Source: CALCKW01 sp033852095
GTDB lineage: Bacteria; Pseudomonadota; Gammaproteobacteria; CALCKW01
DNA length: 64,000 bases
Assembly (NCBI GenBank): GCA_033852095.1
Contig: JAWSVD010000074.1
Span: 94,186 to 158,185 of the forward strand
Direction: 5' to 3'
Shown here: in pieces, positions 8,197-17,861 of the stretch
Layout of the letters: every line of letters starts with the position of its first letter
Position numbering within the stretch: the stretch's first letter is position 1
Made by a program: the position numbers and the translations under genes
Notes under the pieces: generated by a model
What the model saw: the letters and a program-made list of their open reading frames with translations, nothing else
The model's database searches: none
Told to the model about the DNA's origin: nothing

Positions 8197-8814
8197 CTAA
8201 GCGATCTCTCTCAGCGCACTGAGTGTCAGCTCGGCATCGTTGTAATCAGTGGGCAAGCGTACAAGCTGCTCTGCTCCTTGCCACAACAAGGTCGGGAAAC
8301 TGTCGGCCCCCATCGACCGCCCTTCAGCCATGTGTTGTTCCAGCGCTGCTCGCATGCTCGCGCTATCAAGCAATGCCGCGAAGGCGGATCCATCCAGTCC
8401 AAGACCTTGCGCGATCGACAGCAACACTGCCGTGTCGGCCGGGTTGCGGGCCTCGAGATAGTAGGCGTGCTGAATCGCGGCCGTCATGCGGTCACCCGCA
8501 CCCTGCTCAAGGGTCTCCGCCGCTATCACCGCGCGGCAAGCGGGCCAAGTGGAGCGTCGCGGCTCACACGCAGTCCAAAAGTCATGGTTGAAGTGCGTGC
8601 CCGGCACCTGCTGTTCAATGCGCCGCCAGGTCTGTTGCAGGAACTGCTGCATGTCCGCCGGCATAGGCGCATCGCTGTCCGGTGCCAGGCCGCCCAGCAG
8701 TGTCTGCACCTCTAGGCCCGCTGGCAACTGCGCGCGGATCTGCGCCCACACAGGGGCAAAAGCCCAACACCAGCTGCACATGGGGTCGTGCACGTATATC
8801 AGTCTATTGGTCAT
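8197..8814 (-). CDS. DsbA-family thioredoxin-fold protein
   Basis: A thioredoxin-fold protein of the DsbA/FrnE group. The redox motif C13-SW-C16 sits near the N-terminus in DPMCSWCWAF, followed by an inserted helical domain and the cis-Pro region DSFPTLLW late in the chain. No signal peptide is seen, so it is probably cytoplasmic, unlike periplasmic DsbA. At 205 residues it is normal for FrnE-like proteins, which act in oxidative stress or as glutathione-dependent isomerases. Its place near the peroxide genes is suggestive only; there is no operon link to them. Confidence 0.83.
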   Translation of the reverse strand: MTNRLIYVHDPMCSWCWAFAPVWAQIRAQLPAGLEVQTLLGGLAPDSDAPMPADMQQFLQQTWRRIEQQVPGTHFNHDFWTACEPRRSTWPACRAVIAAETLEQGAGDRMTAAIQHAYYLEARNPADTAVLLSIAQGLGLDGSAFAALLDSASMRAALEQHMAEGRSMGADSFPTLLWQGAEQLVRLPTDYNDAELTLSALREIA

Positions 8815-8961
8815 TGAGCCTCGCTCGCCTCAGACGTGCCACCTGCAGTGCGACGTCTGTTAAGGAATTGCCAACAAAAGCTCTGCTGGATTTATCAGCC
8901 TCACAACGATGAAATCACCGTTGCCATTTTTCTTCTGTATCAAAGCTTAGAGTGCCCTGCT

Positions 8962-9993
8962 CTAAGCCTTGTTCCGCGCGATAGCATCAGCAGTTGCGTC
9001 TACCTTGTCCAGCGCCGCCTGTTTCTCTTTGTCGCTCAAAAAAGAGCTTTTGAAGGAGTTTTTGGCTAGGGTCACGATGTCGTTCTCACTCAGCGCCAAG
9101 GCCTGTTGCACGGCGCGGTAGTTGTCGTTCAGGTAACCGCCAAAATACGAGGGATCATCCGAATTGACACTGACCAGCAGGCCGGCGTCCAGTGCTTTTT
9201 TCACCGGGCTGGCGCTGAGATCGGGAATGCCTTTGAGCCGTAGATTCGACAGCGGGCACATGGTCAGGGGCGTTTGCTCACGCGCCAGACGCGCCGTGAG
9301 GGCGGCGTCATCCAGTGCCCGGTTGCCGTGGTCCACGCGCTGCACTTGCAGATCATCCAGCGCGGCCTGCACGTAAGCAGCCGGCCCCTCCTCGCCCGCG
9401 TGCGCCACCGCCACAAAACCCGCTTTGCGCGCCGCTGCAAAAACCCTGGAAAAATTCTCAGGCGGAAAGCCGCTTTCGGAGGAATCCAAGCCCACCGCAA
9501 AAATATGCTCTTTGTGTTTGCAGGCACATTCTAGTGTGTCGAAAGCTTGCTCTTCGGGCAGGTGGCGGAGAAAACACATGATCAGCTTGGAGGTGATGCC
9601 CAGCTCTCGGTGGCCCTGCTCCAGCGCCGTGGTGATGCCGCCCAACACCGTCTCAAATGATACCCCGCGATCAGTGTGCGCCTGCGGATCAAAAAACATC
9701 TCCACGTGGGTCAAACCGTCCTGCGCTACCTTCTGCAGGTAGGCAAAAGTCAGGTCGTGAAAGTCCTGCTCGTGCAACAACACCGACATGCCGCTGTAAT
9801 ATAGATTCAGAAAATCCTGCAGGCAATCGAATTGGTAGGCAATACGCACCTCTTCAACCGAGGCATAGGGCAATTCGACGTTGTTCCGCTTTGCCAGGTG
9901 CAACATCATCTCGGGCTCCAGCGTGCCCTCGATGTGGAGGTGTAATTCTGCCTTGGGCAGTTGGTCTATCAGTGCGTTTGCGATATCGGTCAT
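8962..9993 (-). CDS. adenosine deaminase-family enzyme, probably adenine deaminase
   Basis: A zinc amidohydrolase of the adenosine/AMP deaminase family. Zinc ligands and catalytic residues are visible: HLHIEGT (H18, H20), VAHAGEEGP, the HG of RVDHGNRAL and VNSDDPSYFGG. The phrases FFDPQAHTDRG and GLDSSESGFPP closely resemble the bacterial adenine deaminases once annotated as Add in pseudomonads, so adenine to hypoxanthine is the more likely reaction. At 343 residues the length is typical. It is a single gene on the minus strand with about 150 bases on either side, and its role is purine salvage in the cytoplasm. Confidence 0.9.
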   Translation of the reverse strand: MTDIANALIDQLPKAELHLHIEGTLEPEMMLHLAKRNNVELPYASVEEVRIAYQFDCLQDFLNLYYSGMSVLLHEQDFHDLTFAYLQKVAQDGLTHVEMFFDPQAHTDRGVSFETVLGGITTALEQGHRELGITSKLIMCFLRHLPEEQAFDTLECACKHKEHIFAVGLDSSESGFPPENFSRVFAAARKAGFVAVAHAGEEGPAAYVQAALDDLQVQRVDHGNRALDDAALTARLAREQTPLTMCPLSNLRLKGIPDLSASPVKKALDAGLLVSVNSDDPSYFGGYLNDNYRAVQQALALSENDIVTLAKNSFKSSFLSDKEKQAALDKVDATADAIARNKA

Positions 9994-10155
9994 GAGGCAG
10001 TCCTGTCAATAATGGCCGTATTGTGAGGCAGAATGCCTCGCAGTTAAACACGCGTTGTAAATCACAGTGGCACCGAAGCGCCGAACAGTGCCAAATGCTG
10101 CCCTGTGCGCACCACACGCATGGTATAAAAGCCAAAAGAAACCAAGGCTTGCACC

Positions 10156-11325
10156 ATGACGGACGCCAATCTGCTAGACCATTGCATCGACACCCTCGAC
10201 GCACTCATCGCCTTCCCCACGGTCTCTTGCGACAGCAACTTGGCACTCATCGCGTACGCTGCGCAGATCCTTGAAGACAGCGGCGCCAGGGTTGAAACTC
10301 ACTATGATGAGAGCGGCAACAAGGCGAATCTGTTCGCGACGCTGGGGCCAGACGGCGATGACGGCATCGTGCTCTCGGGCCACACGGATGTCGTCCCCGT
10401 GACCGGCCAGCCCTGGAGCCAGGACCCCTTCAAGCTCTGGCGTGACGGGGGCCTGCTCTACGGCCGCGGCAGCTGCGACATGAAGGGCTTTGTCGCTGCT
10501 GCACTCTCTCTGGCTCCCCTGCTCAATTCAAAAAAACTCAATCGCCCGCTGCACTTTGCCTTCAGTTACGACGAAGAGATTGGCTGCATCGGCGGCAAAG
10601 CACTGGCCGCCAATCTCGCGGCCCGCGGCTTAAAACCCGCGGTGGCGATTGTCGGCGAACCCACCAGCATGGGCGTTATTGATGCGCACAAGGGCGGGCG
10701 CCAAAGCTGCACCCGCTTCACCGGCCTAGCCGGCCACAGCTCCGCCCCTGCACGTGGTGTCAATGCTGTGGAATTCGCGGTGCGTTATGTCTCGCGCCTG
10801 ATGGAGATCCGCCAGCAGCTCATCTCACGTGCACCGGAGGGTTCACGCTTCGAGCCTCCCTACTCCACCATCAATGTCGGCCAGTTACACGGCGGCGTGG
10901 CGAACAACGTCATCCCCGACCACGCGGCCGTGCACTGGGATTTCCGCAGCGTGCAAGCGAGCGACATCGCCTTTGTTGACGGCAAGCTTGAGGCCTATGT
11001 GCGCGACGAGCTCCTGCCCGCGATGCAAGCGGTACACCCCAATGCCCGCATAGACACACAAACACTCGCTGAGATCGACGGGCTTGTCCCGGTGGACAAC
11101 AACAAGGCGAGAGAAATAGTCGCGGCCCTCACCGGCAGCAACAGCGTGGACGCCGTCGCCTACGGCACGGAGGCAGGTGCCTTCCAACAGATCGGCATGG
11201 ACGTTGTGGTCTGCGGCCCCGGCTCCATAGAGCAGGCACACAAAGCGGATGAATACGTGGCGGTGGAGCAGCTCAGCTCTTGTCTGCACATGTTGCAAGC
11301 CCTGGGACAGCGCCTGCAGACCTAG
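10156..11325 (+). CDS. argE: acetylornithine deacetylase
   Basis: An M20-family metal-dependent deacylase that removes the acetyl group from N-acetylornithine in arginine synthesis. Family signatures are SGHTDVVPV (metal His and Asp), GRGSCDMKGFVAA, the catalytic Glu pair in SYDEEIGCIGG, the EPTSMGVIDAHKG segment, and the late His in IEQAHKADEYV. The 389-residue length matches ArgE. It is monocistronic and flanked by opposite-strand genes. Other M20 amidases (DapE-like) are less likely because of the GRGSCDMKG and EPT signatures. Confidence 0.92.
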   Translation: MTDANLLDHCIDTLDALIAFPTVSCDSNLALIAYAAQILEDSGARVETHYDESGNKANLFATLGPDGDDGIVLSGHTDVVPVTGQPWSQDPFKLWRDGGLLYGRGSCDMKGFVAAALSLAPLLNSKKLNRPLHFAFSYDEEIGCIGGKALAANLAARGLKPAVAIVGEPTSMGVIDAHKGGRQSCTRFTGLAGHSSAPARGVNAVEFAVRYVSRLMEIRQQLISRAPEGSRFEPPYSTINVGQLHGGVANNVIPDHAAVHWDFRSVQASDIAFVDGKLEAYVRDELLPAMQAVHPNARIDTQTLAEIDGLVPVDNNKAREIVAALTGSNSVDAVAYGTEAGAFQQIGMDVVVCGPGSIEQAHKADEYVAVEQLSSCLHMLQALGQRLQT

Positions 11326-11390
11326 ATCACCGCAGCACAGTAATCACTTGAGCGCATTGTTTAGCGGCACGACAAAAGTGCGTGCCCGCA

Positions 11391-12056
11391 TCAGTAATTC
11401 AGGCGCCCGCTGAGCTCAGAAAAATCACGCATGACCCACTGCCTGTAACTCTCTTGTTGTTGCAGACGTTCATACCAAGCAGCCACCTGCGCAGGCAGTG
11501 GGATGACGAGATCGATCTCAACCAGACGGTAGAGGAACACCCCGCAGCAGATATCCGCCAGGCTAAAATCATCCCCGAGAAGATAACGGCGATTATCAAG
11601 CTGCAGTTCCAGTGTATTCAAGCACTGCAGGCACTGCTGCCTTGCCTGCTCTATTGCAGCGCTATCACGTTGCTCGGCCGGGGTGCGATAATGACCCCAG
11701 AAAACACCCACAAAAGCCGTTTCGAAACACGTTTGCGCCCAGTCCATCCAGCGCTCATACAGCGAGCGTTCAAACGCACCCACGGCTCGCGTCTCAGCGT
11801 TGCCGTACTGCTCCAGCACATAACGTAAGATGGTATTTGATTCCCAGACACTCTGTCCGCCGTCCACGAGTAAAGGCACTTTTCCCATGGGGTTCATGGC
11901 CAAGAATTCAGCGCTGTCGTTCCCGCCAAAACGGCCGCCCGTCTGGATATGCTGGAAATCAATCTGCAAGTGGTGCAGCAAGCACAGTACTTTCTGCACA
12001 TTGTATGACGTGTCCCGGCCGTAGAGGACGATGCCCTGCTCATTTTCCCTGATCAC
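11391..12056 (-). CDS. glutathione S-transferase family protein
   Basis: A 221-residue soluble GST. The thioredoxin-like N-terminal domain starts IVLYGRDTSYNVQKVL, with a probable catalytic Ser/Thr near residue 16. It contains NPMGKVPLLVDGG (cis-Pro) and the glutathione-contacting VWESNTILRYV. The helical C-terminal domain includes LGDDFSLADICCGVF, the conserved N-capping box motif. It may conjugate or reduce electrophiles; the substrate is unknown. The gene is convergent with argE. Confidence 0.9.
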   Translation of the reverse strand: MIRENEQGIVLYGRDTSYNVQKVLCLLHHLQIDFQHIQTGGRFGGNDSAEFLAMNPMGKVPLLVDGGQSVWESNTILRYVLEQYGNAETRAVGAFERSLYERWMDWAQTCFETAFVGVFWGHYRTPAEQRDSAAIEQARQQCLQCLNTLELQLDNRRYLLGDDFSLADICCGVFLYRLVEIDLVIPLPAQVAAWYERLQQQESYRQWVMRDFSELSGRLNY

Positions 12057-12183
12057 CTTGAAGCCCTCTCATAGAAAGAACGTCAAATTATATACACAGC
12101 GTTAATCACTGTCACGGCGAGTGGAAATGGGCACCGCCTGTCAGCCTAGCCATTCAATGAGACCGCCGAGAGAGGCCATACAA

Positions 12184-12555
12184 TCACATAGAATACAGCT
12201 TAGGCACTCGATTGATCATGCTCAATTCGCCACTTTTCCCCAACGTCAAAACGGCGTACTTCCACTTCAGTTTTTTCGCCTGAGACAGAGAGAGAGACCT
12301 CCCGTTGTCCAAGATATCCGTGTTCTTGTCCACATACACGGTTTTGCGCAGGCACTGTTGCGCTTTAGCGCACGGCTGAATAACTATGCGAGCGCTTTGA
12401 TCACCGTTCTGGAAAAACGAGATGACCTTGACCTCGGTCAAGCCCACGTCCTCTTTAGGCGCGTTTATGTCCAGCGCATAGGAATCAGATACAAACACAA
12501 GCAGAGACAGCAGCCCTGCTGCCATCACGTTGATACGCAGCTTCGCGATATTCAT
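12184..12555 (-). CDS. secreted protein of unknown function coupled to pilE
   Basis: Not recognised. The product (about 123 residues) has a hydrophobic signal-like segment (about 10-26, ending DSYALD) and a small mature domain with two Cys in PCAKAQQCLRKTVYV. The ATG at 12555 overlaps the pilE stop as ATGA, so it is translationally coupled and is the last gene of the pilin operon. An in-frame GTG two codons upstream is possible. The context suggests an accessory periplasmic factor of type IV pili or a passenger gene; no function is claimed. Confidence 0.7.
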   Translation of the reverse strand: MNIAKLRINVMAAGLLSLLVFVSDSYALDINAPKEDVGLTEVKVISFFQNGDQSARIVIQPCAKAQQCLRKTVYVDKNTDILDNGRSLSLSQAKKLKWKYAVLTLGKSGELSMINRVPKLYSM

Positions 12556-12947
12556 GGCCACTCTCCTCCTCTATTTCCCAGGCTGTCAAGGGTGAGCGGC
12601 GATTCCCCGTAACTGGCTTGCGCACCTTGTGGTGTTGCCGTGAGTAACACACACCGCGAAATGCTCTCAGAGGAGCAGAGCCCACCGGAAATCTTATAGA
12701 GACCCGTTTCACTGTTGACCTTTTTCGTGGTGTAGCCCACTTTATTTAAGTTCCCGAAATATCTCAGTTTTGTTCTGAAGGTATTTTCCTGCTGAGCCAT
12801 CACTTCCATCAACATGGAAGCACCTTCGGCACGCCCAGCCTGAATCAGATACTGGGTATAAGTTGGCATTGCCACCGCTGCCAAAATGCCGACAATCGCC
12901 ACGACAATCATCAGTTCTATCAACGAGAAACCCTTGTTATAATTCAT
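12552..12947 (-). CDS. pilE: type IV pilus minor pilin PilE
   Basis: A type IV pilin-like protein with the prepilin site KG|FSLIELMIVVAIVGILAAVA (Gly-1, Phe+1, Glu+5), cleaved and methylated by PilD. The short leader is seven residues, followed by the hydrophobic assembly helix and a small globular domain containing two Cys (in GGLCSSESISRC) that may form a disulfide. The position at the end of the fimT-pilVWX-pilY1 operon is that of minor pilin PilE. The start at 12947 lies immediately after the pilY1 stop. Minor pilins prime pilus assembly and carry PilY1. Confidence 0.9.
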   Translation of the reverse strand: MNYNKGFSLIELMIVVAIVGILAAVAMPTYTQYLIQAGRAEGASMLMEVMAQQENTFRTKLRYFGNLNKVGYTTKKVNSETGLYKISGGLCSSESISRCVLLTATPQGAQASYGESPLTLDSLGNRGGEWP

Positions 12948-12948
12948 T

Positions 12949-15873
12949 TTATAGCCCACCGTCTGCCTGCGTTTCAATCCAACTGGTTCTGCGGATCCTT
13001 CGCATGTTGTTTTGATCAATGTCTACAACCGTGTCCAAATCGATCAATGTGCCAAATCCCGCTACAATCCCCACCCCACTGGATCCACCTGTGTCCACCA
13101 AGGTCAATTGAGAGACAATGCCCGCGGACACATCGATCGATTTTTTCTCGGTATTTGGCAGGGTAATGAATGTGTTCAATTCTTGATCAAACACATAGAG
13201 CTTTGACACCCCCAAGGCGTAGGCACAGGCGTTTTCATCGCTCTCAGCGGCCGAACCATCCGGCGGAACATAGGAGAGCAGCAACGTCTTTCCACCGTAG
13301 GTCAGGGACGGCGCTAGAATTTTCTCAGCCGTTTCCTCCATGTCGTAGAAATACCCATAGTCTGAGCTCGCCAAGGCGCCCTCCAGTCCATTGATACGCG
13401 CTAAGTCGCCGCGCTTAATGATTGAGCGCCCACCGCCACTTGTGACATATTGGTAGTTTGGCTCAATATTCCCGTCCGACGCCCTCACGCTGACGGGGTT
13501 GCTGTTCACCCACGGATCGCGAATGAAGTAGAAGCTGTTTTCAGCGGGTTCATCCAAGAGTGGGTTATTGCGCATGCCTGATCCCACCATGATCTTGAAA
13601 TGAGCGGCGCTTGAACCGGAAACACTCATGACCACATCGGGGCGATTGAAGAACCGAAAGTTCGTGCCTTCAGCCCCCTTGAGATCGGCGATCTTGCCGC
13701 CGCCTAAGTGTAAGGCTGACAAACGCTCTGAACGGGGATCCAGATCAATTCGCCAGACAACACCGTCAATATCAACGACGTAAATGATGTTCACAGCTCC
13801 ATCACCATCCGTGTCGATGACCACTGGCTCAGAAGGGATGCTGGCCTTCATGTCCAGGGAGAGATCATGGCTGCCACCTTTTCCGGCTGACCAAAGCAAA
13901 GCTCCTGTAACTGGGTCCACCATGTAAATGGCATTGCCGTGGCCTGCCATCGAAGGATCCACAGCGCTTGCGCTGGCATCGTCATAGAGTGGATTATAAC
14001 CGCCGGAGAAAAGCAGAACATCACGCTTTTCACACGCTGTGTCGCAGTTGTCATTTACTGTAACAATCGCCGGTTTAGACCAGGACTGACCCAAGTTCTT
14101 GAACGCGCCCTCACCACCGCTTATTTTCCACGCTACTTTAAATGGCTCAGTGTCTTCGCGTGCACGGCCGACATCCAGGGCGAAAATGCCGCTACCACCA
14201 CGGCGCTGAGAGGCATACAAATAGCCTTTGTTCAATGTGATGGATGAACTGCTGACCGTTTCCTTTTTGCGGTAAAAACTCAAAGGGCCGTCCATGCCGT
14301 AGTTATGGTCGTTGATGTCCAGTCGCTCTTCATTAAAGGCCAACAGGTTGGGGAGCAACTCTTCAGGTGTATAAGACCAGTACTGCGCACCTGTTATTGG
14401 GTCAATCGCGTGTATCACCCCCAGATTAGAAGCGGTAAAGAGGACATCGCGACTGGGCACTCCTGCATCACTGCGAGATTTCCAGTAGTTCACCATCAAC
14501 GGCCCGGTATGCAGTGAGTCGGCGATGTAGTGATTGTTCTCGTTGACCAGGGTATTTTCATTCAGATCTAAAGAGTCCCATCCGATTGCCCAGTTGACGA
14601 CATCATTGCGCTTGCTGTTACTGCTGATACCGAAGGCAGAAGCAGGTACCTGCGAAGCACTGGTAACTTTCGCTAGAACGCCACCCACATCGGTAAACCA
14701 ATTGCGCGGCGCGGCCAGTTGAGCAGCATAGCCACCCAATGTCACTTCGCGCCCATCATCCTCGCTGGACCACAGGCTGCGTGATGTTGGCTGAATCACG
14801 CCCGTTTCAGAATCCATCGCAGCGACACCCACTGCGTCGACAATGACGCCGTCGTCACTGATCCGGTAGTTTTTAATGTTGCCCGCCCAACTTTTTGTAT
14901 CGCCGGGCTGAAACAAGGAAAAATACAGCTTGTCGCTGTGCCGAGTGTCATTCGAAGCGCTGGTACTGACAGAGGGTGTTGCCAGTGTGGCGGCAACACT
15001 GATCTCCTCAAACACGGTATCGAGTAAGCTGACTATTTTGCTCGAATCGCTCACGCTCAGATCACCTAATATATAGCGCCGCGGCCCCACGCTCGCACCG
15101 TCTGGATCATCACTGTTAGACTCCACACTGCCCGTGTATTCGCCGCCCACTGATGCGATAGCGGCACCGGCCCGCATGGCCGCGCCATTTGGCGCTGCAT
15201 GTAGTAGGGTGAATTGGCCCTTGAGCCCATTCGGCAGCACCGAGCCGTCTTTCAGCACATCGTATTCGCCAAAGTCTTGTTTGACGTCACTGGGGATATA
15301 GGTCCGGTATTGGGCAACGATCGACGAGCAACAGCCGCCGTAATAATCACGCCAGGCATCAGTAAAAAAGACAAACTGAACATTTGTCGCATCACTGACA
15401 TCCAGTAAACCGCCCTCGGCGTAAACGTCGTCGCGCCGCATTTTCGCCAACGATCCCGGCTGATGATCCTGGTAATAACTCGGCAAATACGTGCCACCGC
15501 TGCCATAATCGCGTGACCAGTTTGTTGCCGTCGAATTGTCAGCGGTAAAAGGCACTGTAACATTATAATCGTGAACGCCGCCCCCGCTAGAAGTCCCGTA
15601 CTGCACCACTGCCACCTTTACGTCATCCAAGCCCGAGTTCAGCACGTGGCTGATGGCAACATTGACTGTTGCCTTGCTGTTGTTGAAGTCGGTGCTACTC
15701 ATCGAACCCGAGTTATCGACGATGAAAATAAAACGATAGGCTTCAGGCCTCGGACATCCGCCGTGCTCATAGAGTTCGATGTCGTCCGCGGTGACAGTAC
15801 AGGCAGCAGTGGCAATGACGAGCGTAGAAAAAAGCCTGAATACAAAACGAATAGCTGCACGTCGCGCGGCCAT
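12949..15873 (-). CDS. pilY1: type IV pilus tip adhesin/mechanosensor PilY1
   Basis: A large secreted pilus-associated protein. After a signal peptide (MAARR followed by a hydrophobic stretch to about residue 28) comes a von Willebrand A domain with the MIDAS motif DNSGSMS starting near residue 53. A C-terminal beta-propeller of the PilC/PilY1 type carries a calcium-loop-like DTDGDGAVN. The ATG at 15873 is chosen because it gives a classical short signal peptide; in-frame ATGs at 15930 and further upstream would lengthen the N-region. At about 974 residues it is typical. It acts with minor pilins at the pilus tip in adhesion, twitching and surface sensing. Confidence 0.93.
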   Translation of the reverse strand: MAARRAAIRFVFRLFSTLVIATAACTVTADDIELYEHGGCPRPEAYRFIFIVDNSGSMSSTDFNNSKATVNVAISHVLNSGLDDVKVAVVQYGTSSGGGVHDYNVTVPFTADNSTATNWSRDYGSGGTYLPSYYQDHQPGSLAKMRRDDVYAEGGLLDVSDATNVQFVFFTDAWRDYYGGCCSSIVAQYRTYIPSDVKQDFGEYDVLKDGSVLPNGLKGQFTLLHAAPNGAAMRAGAAIASVGGEYTGSVESNSDDPDGASVGPRRYILGDLSVSDSSKIVSLLDTVFEEISVAATLATPSVSTSASNDTRHSDKLYFSLFQPGDTKSWAGNIKNYRISDDGVIVDAVGVAAMDSETGVIQPTSRSLWSSEDDGREVTLGGYAAQLAAPRNWFTDVGGVLAKVTSASQVPASAFGISSNSKRNDVVNWAIGWDSLDLNENTLVNENNHYIADSLHTGPLMVNYWKSRSDAGVPSRDVLFTASNLGVIHAIDPITGAQYWSYTPEELLPNLLAFNEERLDINDHNYGMDGPLSFYRKKETVSSSSITLNKGYLYASQRRGGSGIFALDVGRAREDTEPFKVAWKISGGEGAFKNLGQSWSKPAIVTVNDNCDTACEKRDVLLFSGGYNPLYDDASASAVDPSMAGHGNAIYMVDPVTGALLWSAGKGGSHDLSLDMKASIPSEPVVIDTDGDGAVNIIYVVDIDGVVWRIDLDPRSERLSALHLGGGKIADLKGAEGTNFRFFNRPDVVMSVSGSSAAHFKIMVGSGMRNNPLLDEPAENSFYFIRDPWVNSNPVSVRASDGNIEPNYQYVTSGGGRSIIKRGDLARINGLEGALASSDYGYFYDMEETAEKILAPSLTYGGKTLLLSYVPPDGSAAESDENACAYALGVSKLYVFDQELNTFITLPNTEKKSIDVSAGIVSQLTLVDTGGSSGVGIVAGFGTLIDLDTVVDIDQNNMRRIRRTSWIETQADGGL

Positions 15874-15974
15874 TTTCCCACGTCTAATTTGGCTGAAGAA
15901 AACCGTTTTACCACACAATAAATTGCGCATCGTGAATCCATTTAGATTTATACAAGTGACAGTCTCGATGGCGC

Positions 15975-16466
15975 TCATGGCCAGCAATACAGGAAGTGTT
16001 GTTGTTGATTCGACTGTATTCCTGTCTCCCCCATCTCAGCCCTGGCGTACACCGTGCCGAGCAGAACTTTGGTTGTGCCAATGCTTTCCCCGGGACAAGC
16101 CACACTGGTGGCGAGATTCGCATCGATAGACACGTCGCTGATCACCGCCTGGGGAATACTGGTCCGGTGGGCATCCTCGTCTATGCCCAGTTCGTAGCGT
16201 TTTACAAGCCCGTTCGTGTCCAACAAGCCCATGATCAGCGCATCGTCTTGCTCGTGGGAATTGCTGTTGACATCTTTTATGTGTGCACTGATCTCGCTGC
16301 TGGCGGCAAACAGAGCGTTCACCCTGAGCTGATCATTGCGCGCCATGATGTCCTGATGGTTGAGCCCGCCCATCGACATAAACACCGACACCGTGATCAA
16401 AAAAACCACCATCAACGTGACGAACAACACGCTACCGGACTGTTGCTTCCGCGTTACATGTTTCAC
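15975..16466 (-). CDS. pilX: type IV pilus assembly protein PilX
   Basis: A minor pilin-like protein with the PilX-type N-terminus KQQSGSVLFVTLMVVFLITVSV, in which the usual Phe+1/Glu+5 are replaced, as is common in PilX. The remainder (to residue 163) is a small periplasmic domain. It starts with GTG at 16466, one base after the pilW stop, so translational coupling is likely. It belongs to the minor pilin priming complex with PilV, PilW, PilE and PilY1. Confidence 0.87.
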   Translation of the reverse strand: MKHVTRKQQSGSVLFVTLMVVFLITVSVFMSMGGLNHQDIMARNDQLRVNALFAASSEISAHIKDVNSNSHEQDDALIMGLLDTNGLVKRYELGIDEDAHRTSIPQAVISDVSIDANLATSVACPGESIGTTKVLLGTVYARAEMGETGIQSNQQQHFLYCWP

Positions 16467-16467
16467 G

Positions 16468-17265
16468 TCATTGGCCCATTTTGCTGTAGATAATCGCGTG
16501 CGTTGAGAAGACCCGGCGCAACACCTGATCCGTGAAGCTGATCAACGGAGCATCGCCTATTTTGAAACTCTGGGTCGCCTCTGTCCCGGGGGTAAAATCA
16601 CCGCTCGCATCGGACGCGATCAGCGACAGGGACACGGCGCGCACGAAATCCCAGCCCAACTCCAGAGACCCCTGCACTGCAGGCACATTGTCCGCCGCCA
16701 GATAGCGCTGCGTAGCGTTCTCTGAATCTTGTACTCGGTAACTAATTTGCAAATTCTCAATACCATCCACCAAAGGCTCGGCATCGCCGATCCATTTTTC
16801 AGTCTTTACATCGAAACCCCGGCAACTCAGCGAACTGCGACCGGCGTTGCTCTCAATAAAATAGACATTGGCCACGACGGCATTTGGGGCTATCGCTGTG
16901 TTGGTGCAGTCTCGGTCTTGGCTTGGCTTTAACAACACAGCCATGCGATCAGGGTTTCTGCCCGATCCGTTGTCGGTACACTGCGCCCAGGAAGCACCGC
17001 AACGCCCCGAATAGAAGGGAACATCTGCACTTGCAGGATTACCTGAGCCCGCCTCTCGCACTGCCTGAGTCAATATCGACAGTGCCGTCTGTGCATTCAT
17101 CGCAATGCCTTTCTCAATGCGCTGCACCGTGGTGCTGCGCATGGACTGCACAAAGTAATTCATCATCATCAGAGAAATGAACAAGCCAATCACCATCGCA
17201 ATCATCAGCTCGATCAAGGTGAATCCACGCTCTGCCTTCGCCGTGCTTTTCGTTGAGCTCTTCAT
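16468..17265 (-). CDS. pilW: type IV pilus minor pilin PilW
   Basis: A minor pilin with the prepilin site RG|FTLIELMIAMVIGLFISLMMMNYF and a domain of about 240 residues, the length expected of PilW. The ATG at 17265 overlaps the pilV stop as ATGA; longer in-frame starts would lie inside pilV. Four or more Cys occur in the mature domain. It is part of the pilus-tip minor pilin complex encoded by the surrounding operon. This is the pseudopilin-type PilW, not the lipoprotein PilW/PilF found at 58600. Confidence 0.9.
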   Translation of the reverse strand: MKSSTKSTAKAERGFTLIELMIAMVIGLFISLMMMNYFVQSMRSTTVQRIEKGIAMNAQTALSILTQAVREAGSGNPASADVPFYSGRCGASWAQCTDNGSGRNPDRMAVLLKPSQDRDCTNTAIAPNAVVANVYFIESNAGRSSLSCRGFDVKTEKWIGDAEPLVDGIENLQISYRVQDSENATQRYLAADNVPAVQGSLELGWDFVRAVSLSLIASDASGDFTPGTEATQSFKIGDAPLISFTDQVLRRVFSTHAIIYSKMGQ

Positions 17266-17861
17266 GGAGAAAATACCAGTGACATTGATTCGCCCGCCGA
17301 GTTTTTTAGTAGTTCGTCCGTCGCACTCTTGTGCCTTCGCCAGGTGGTGATGATCTGCATCTGCGCGTTGGCGTCGCTGCAATCGCTGCCGTCCAAGCAA
17401 TTTATGTTGGCTGACCAGTCGATCACGGCGCCTGGAAGCGCACCGCTGTTGCTGCCGCCGAGCCCACAGAATGCCGCAAACTTATCAAAGCCTGCTATCT
17501 CTGTCGCACTGCACTCGGTGGCTGTTGCGCCGGCTCGGTCATCGCAGCGGGTGCCCGGTGCTGCGCTGCATAGACTGGCGGCAACAGTTCCCGTGTAGTC
17601 TGCTGTGGCACCGGGGTTGCTGCGGACTCGACTGGCGTAGTCTTGCATCACCCGAGTGACAACTGAACGTTGGTTTAAGTCAACAACGGTGCCGAAACTG
17701 CGGATCTGCAGCCCACTCAAGCCCAGGATGGCGATGGAGAAAATAGCAAGCGAAATCAAAGCTTCTATCAATGAGAAGCCGCTTGAACAGCGAACTGAGA
17801 AACGACCTAAAAATCGATGAGACGAATCCACCGAGCGATCGTCGGTCAATATGTTCAACAT
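17262..17861 (-). CDS. pilV: type IV pilus modification/minor pilin PilV
   Basis: A minor pilin with prepilin site SG|FSLIEALISLAIFSIAILGLSGLQ preceded by an unusually long leader of about 27 residues. The mature domain contains a run of Cys residues (SLCSAAPGTRCDD, ECSATE, NCLDGSDC). The ATG at 17861 overlaps the fimT stop by seven bases. The order fimT-pilV-pilW-pilX is conserved in gammaproteobacteria. It is expected to act in pilus priming and export of PilY1. Confidence 0.9.
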   Translation of the reverse strand: MLNILTDDRSVDSSHRFLGRFSVRCSSGFSLIEALISLAIFSIAILGLSGLQIRSFGTVVDLNQRSVVTRVMQDYASRVRSNPGATADYTGTVAASLCSAAPGTRCDDRAGATATECSATEIAGFDKFAAFCGLGGSNSGALPGAVIDWSANINCLDGSDCSDANAQMQIITTWRRHKSATDELLKNSAGESMSLVFSP

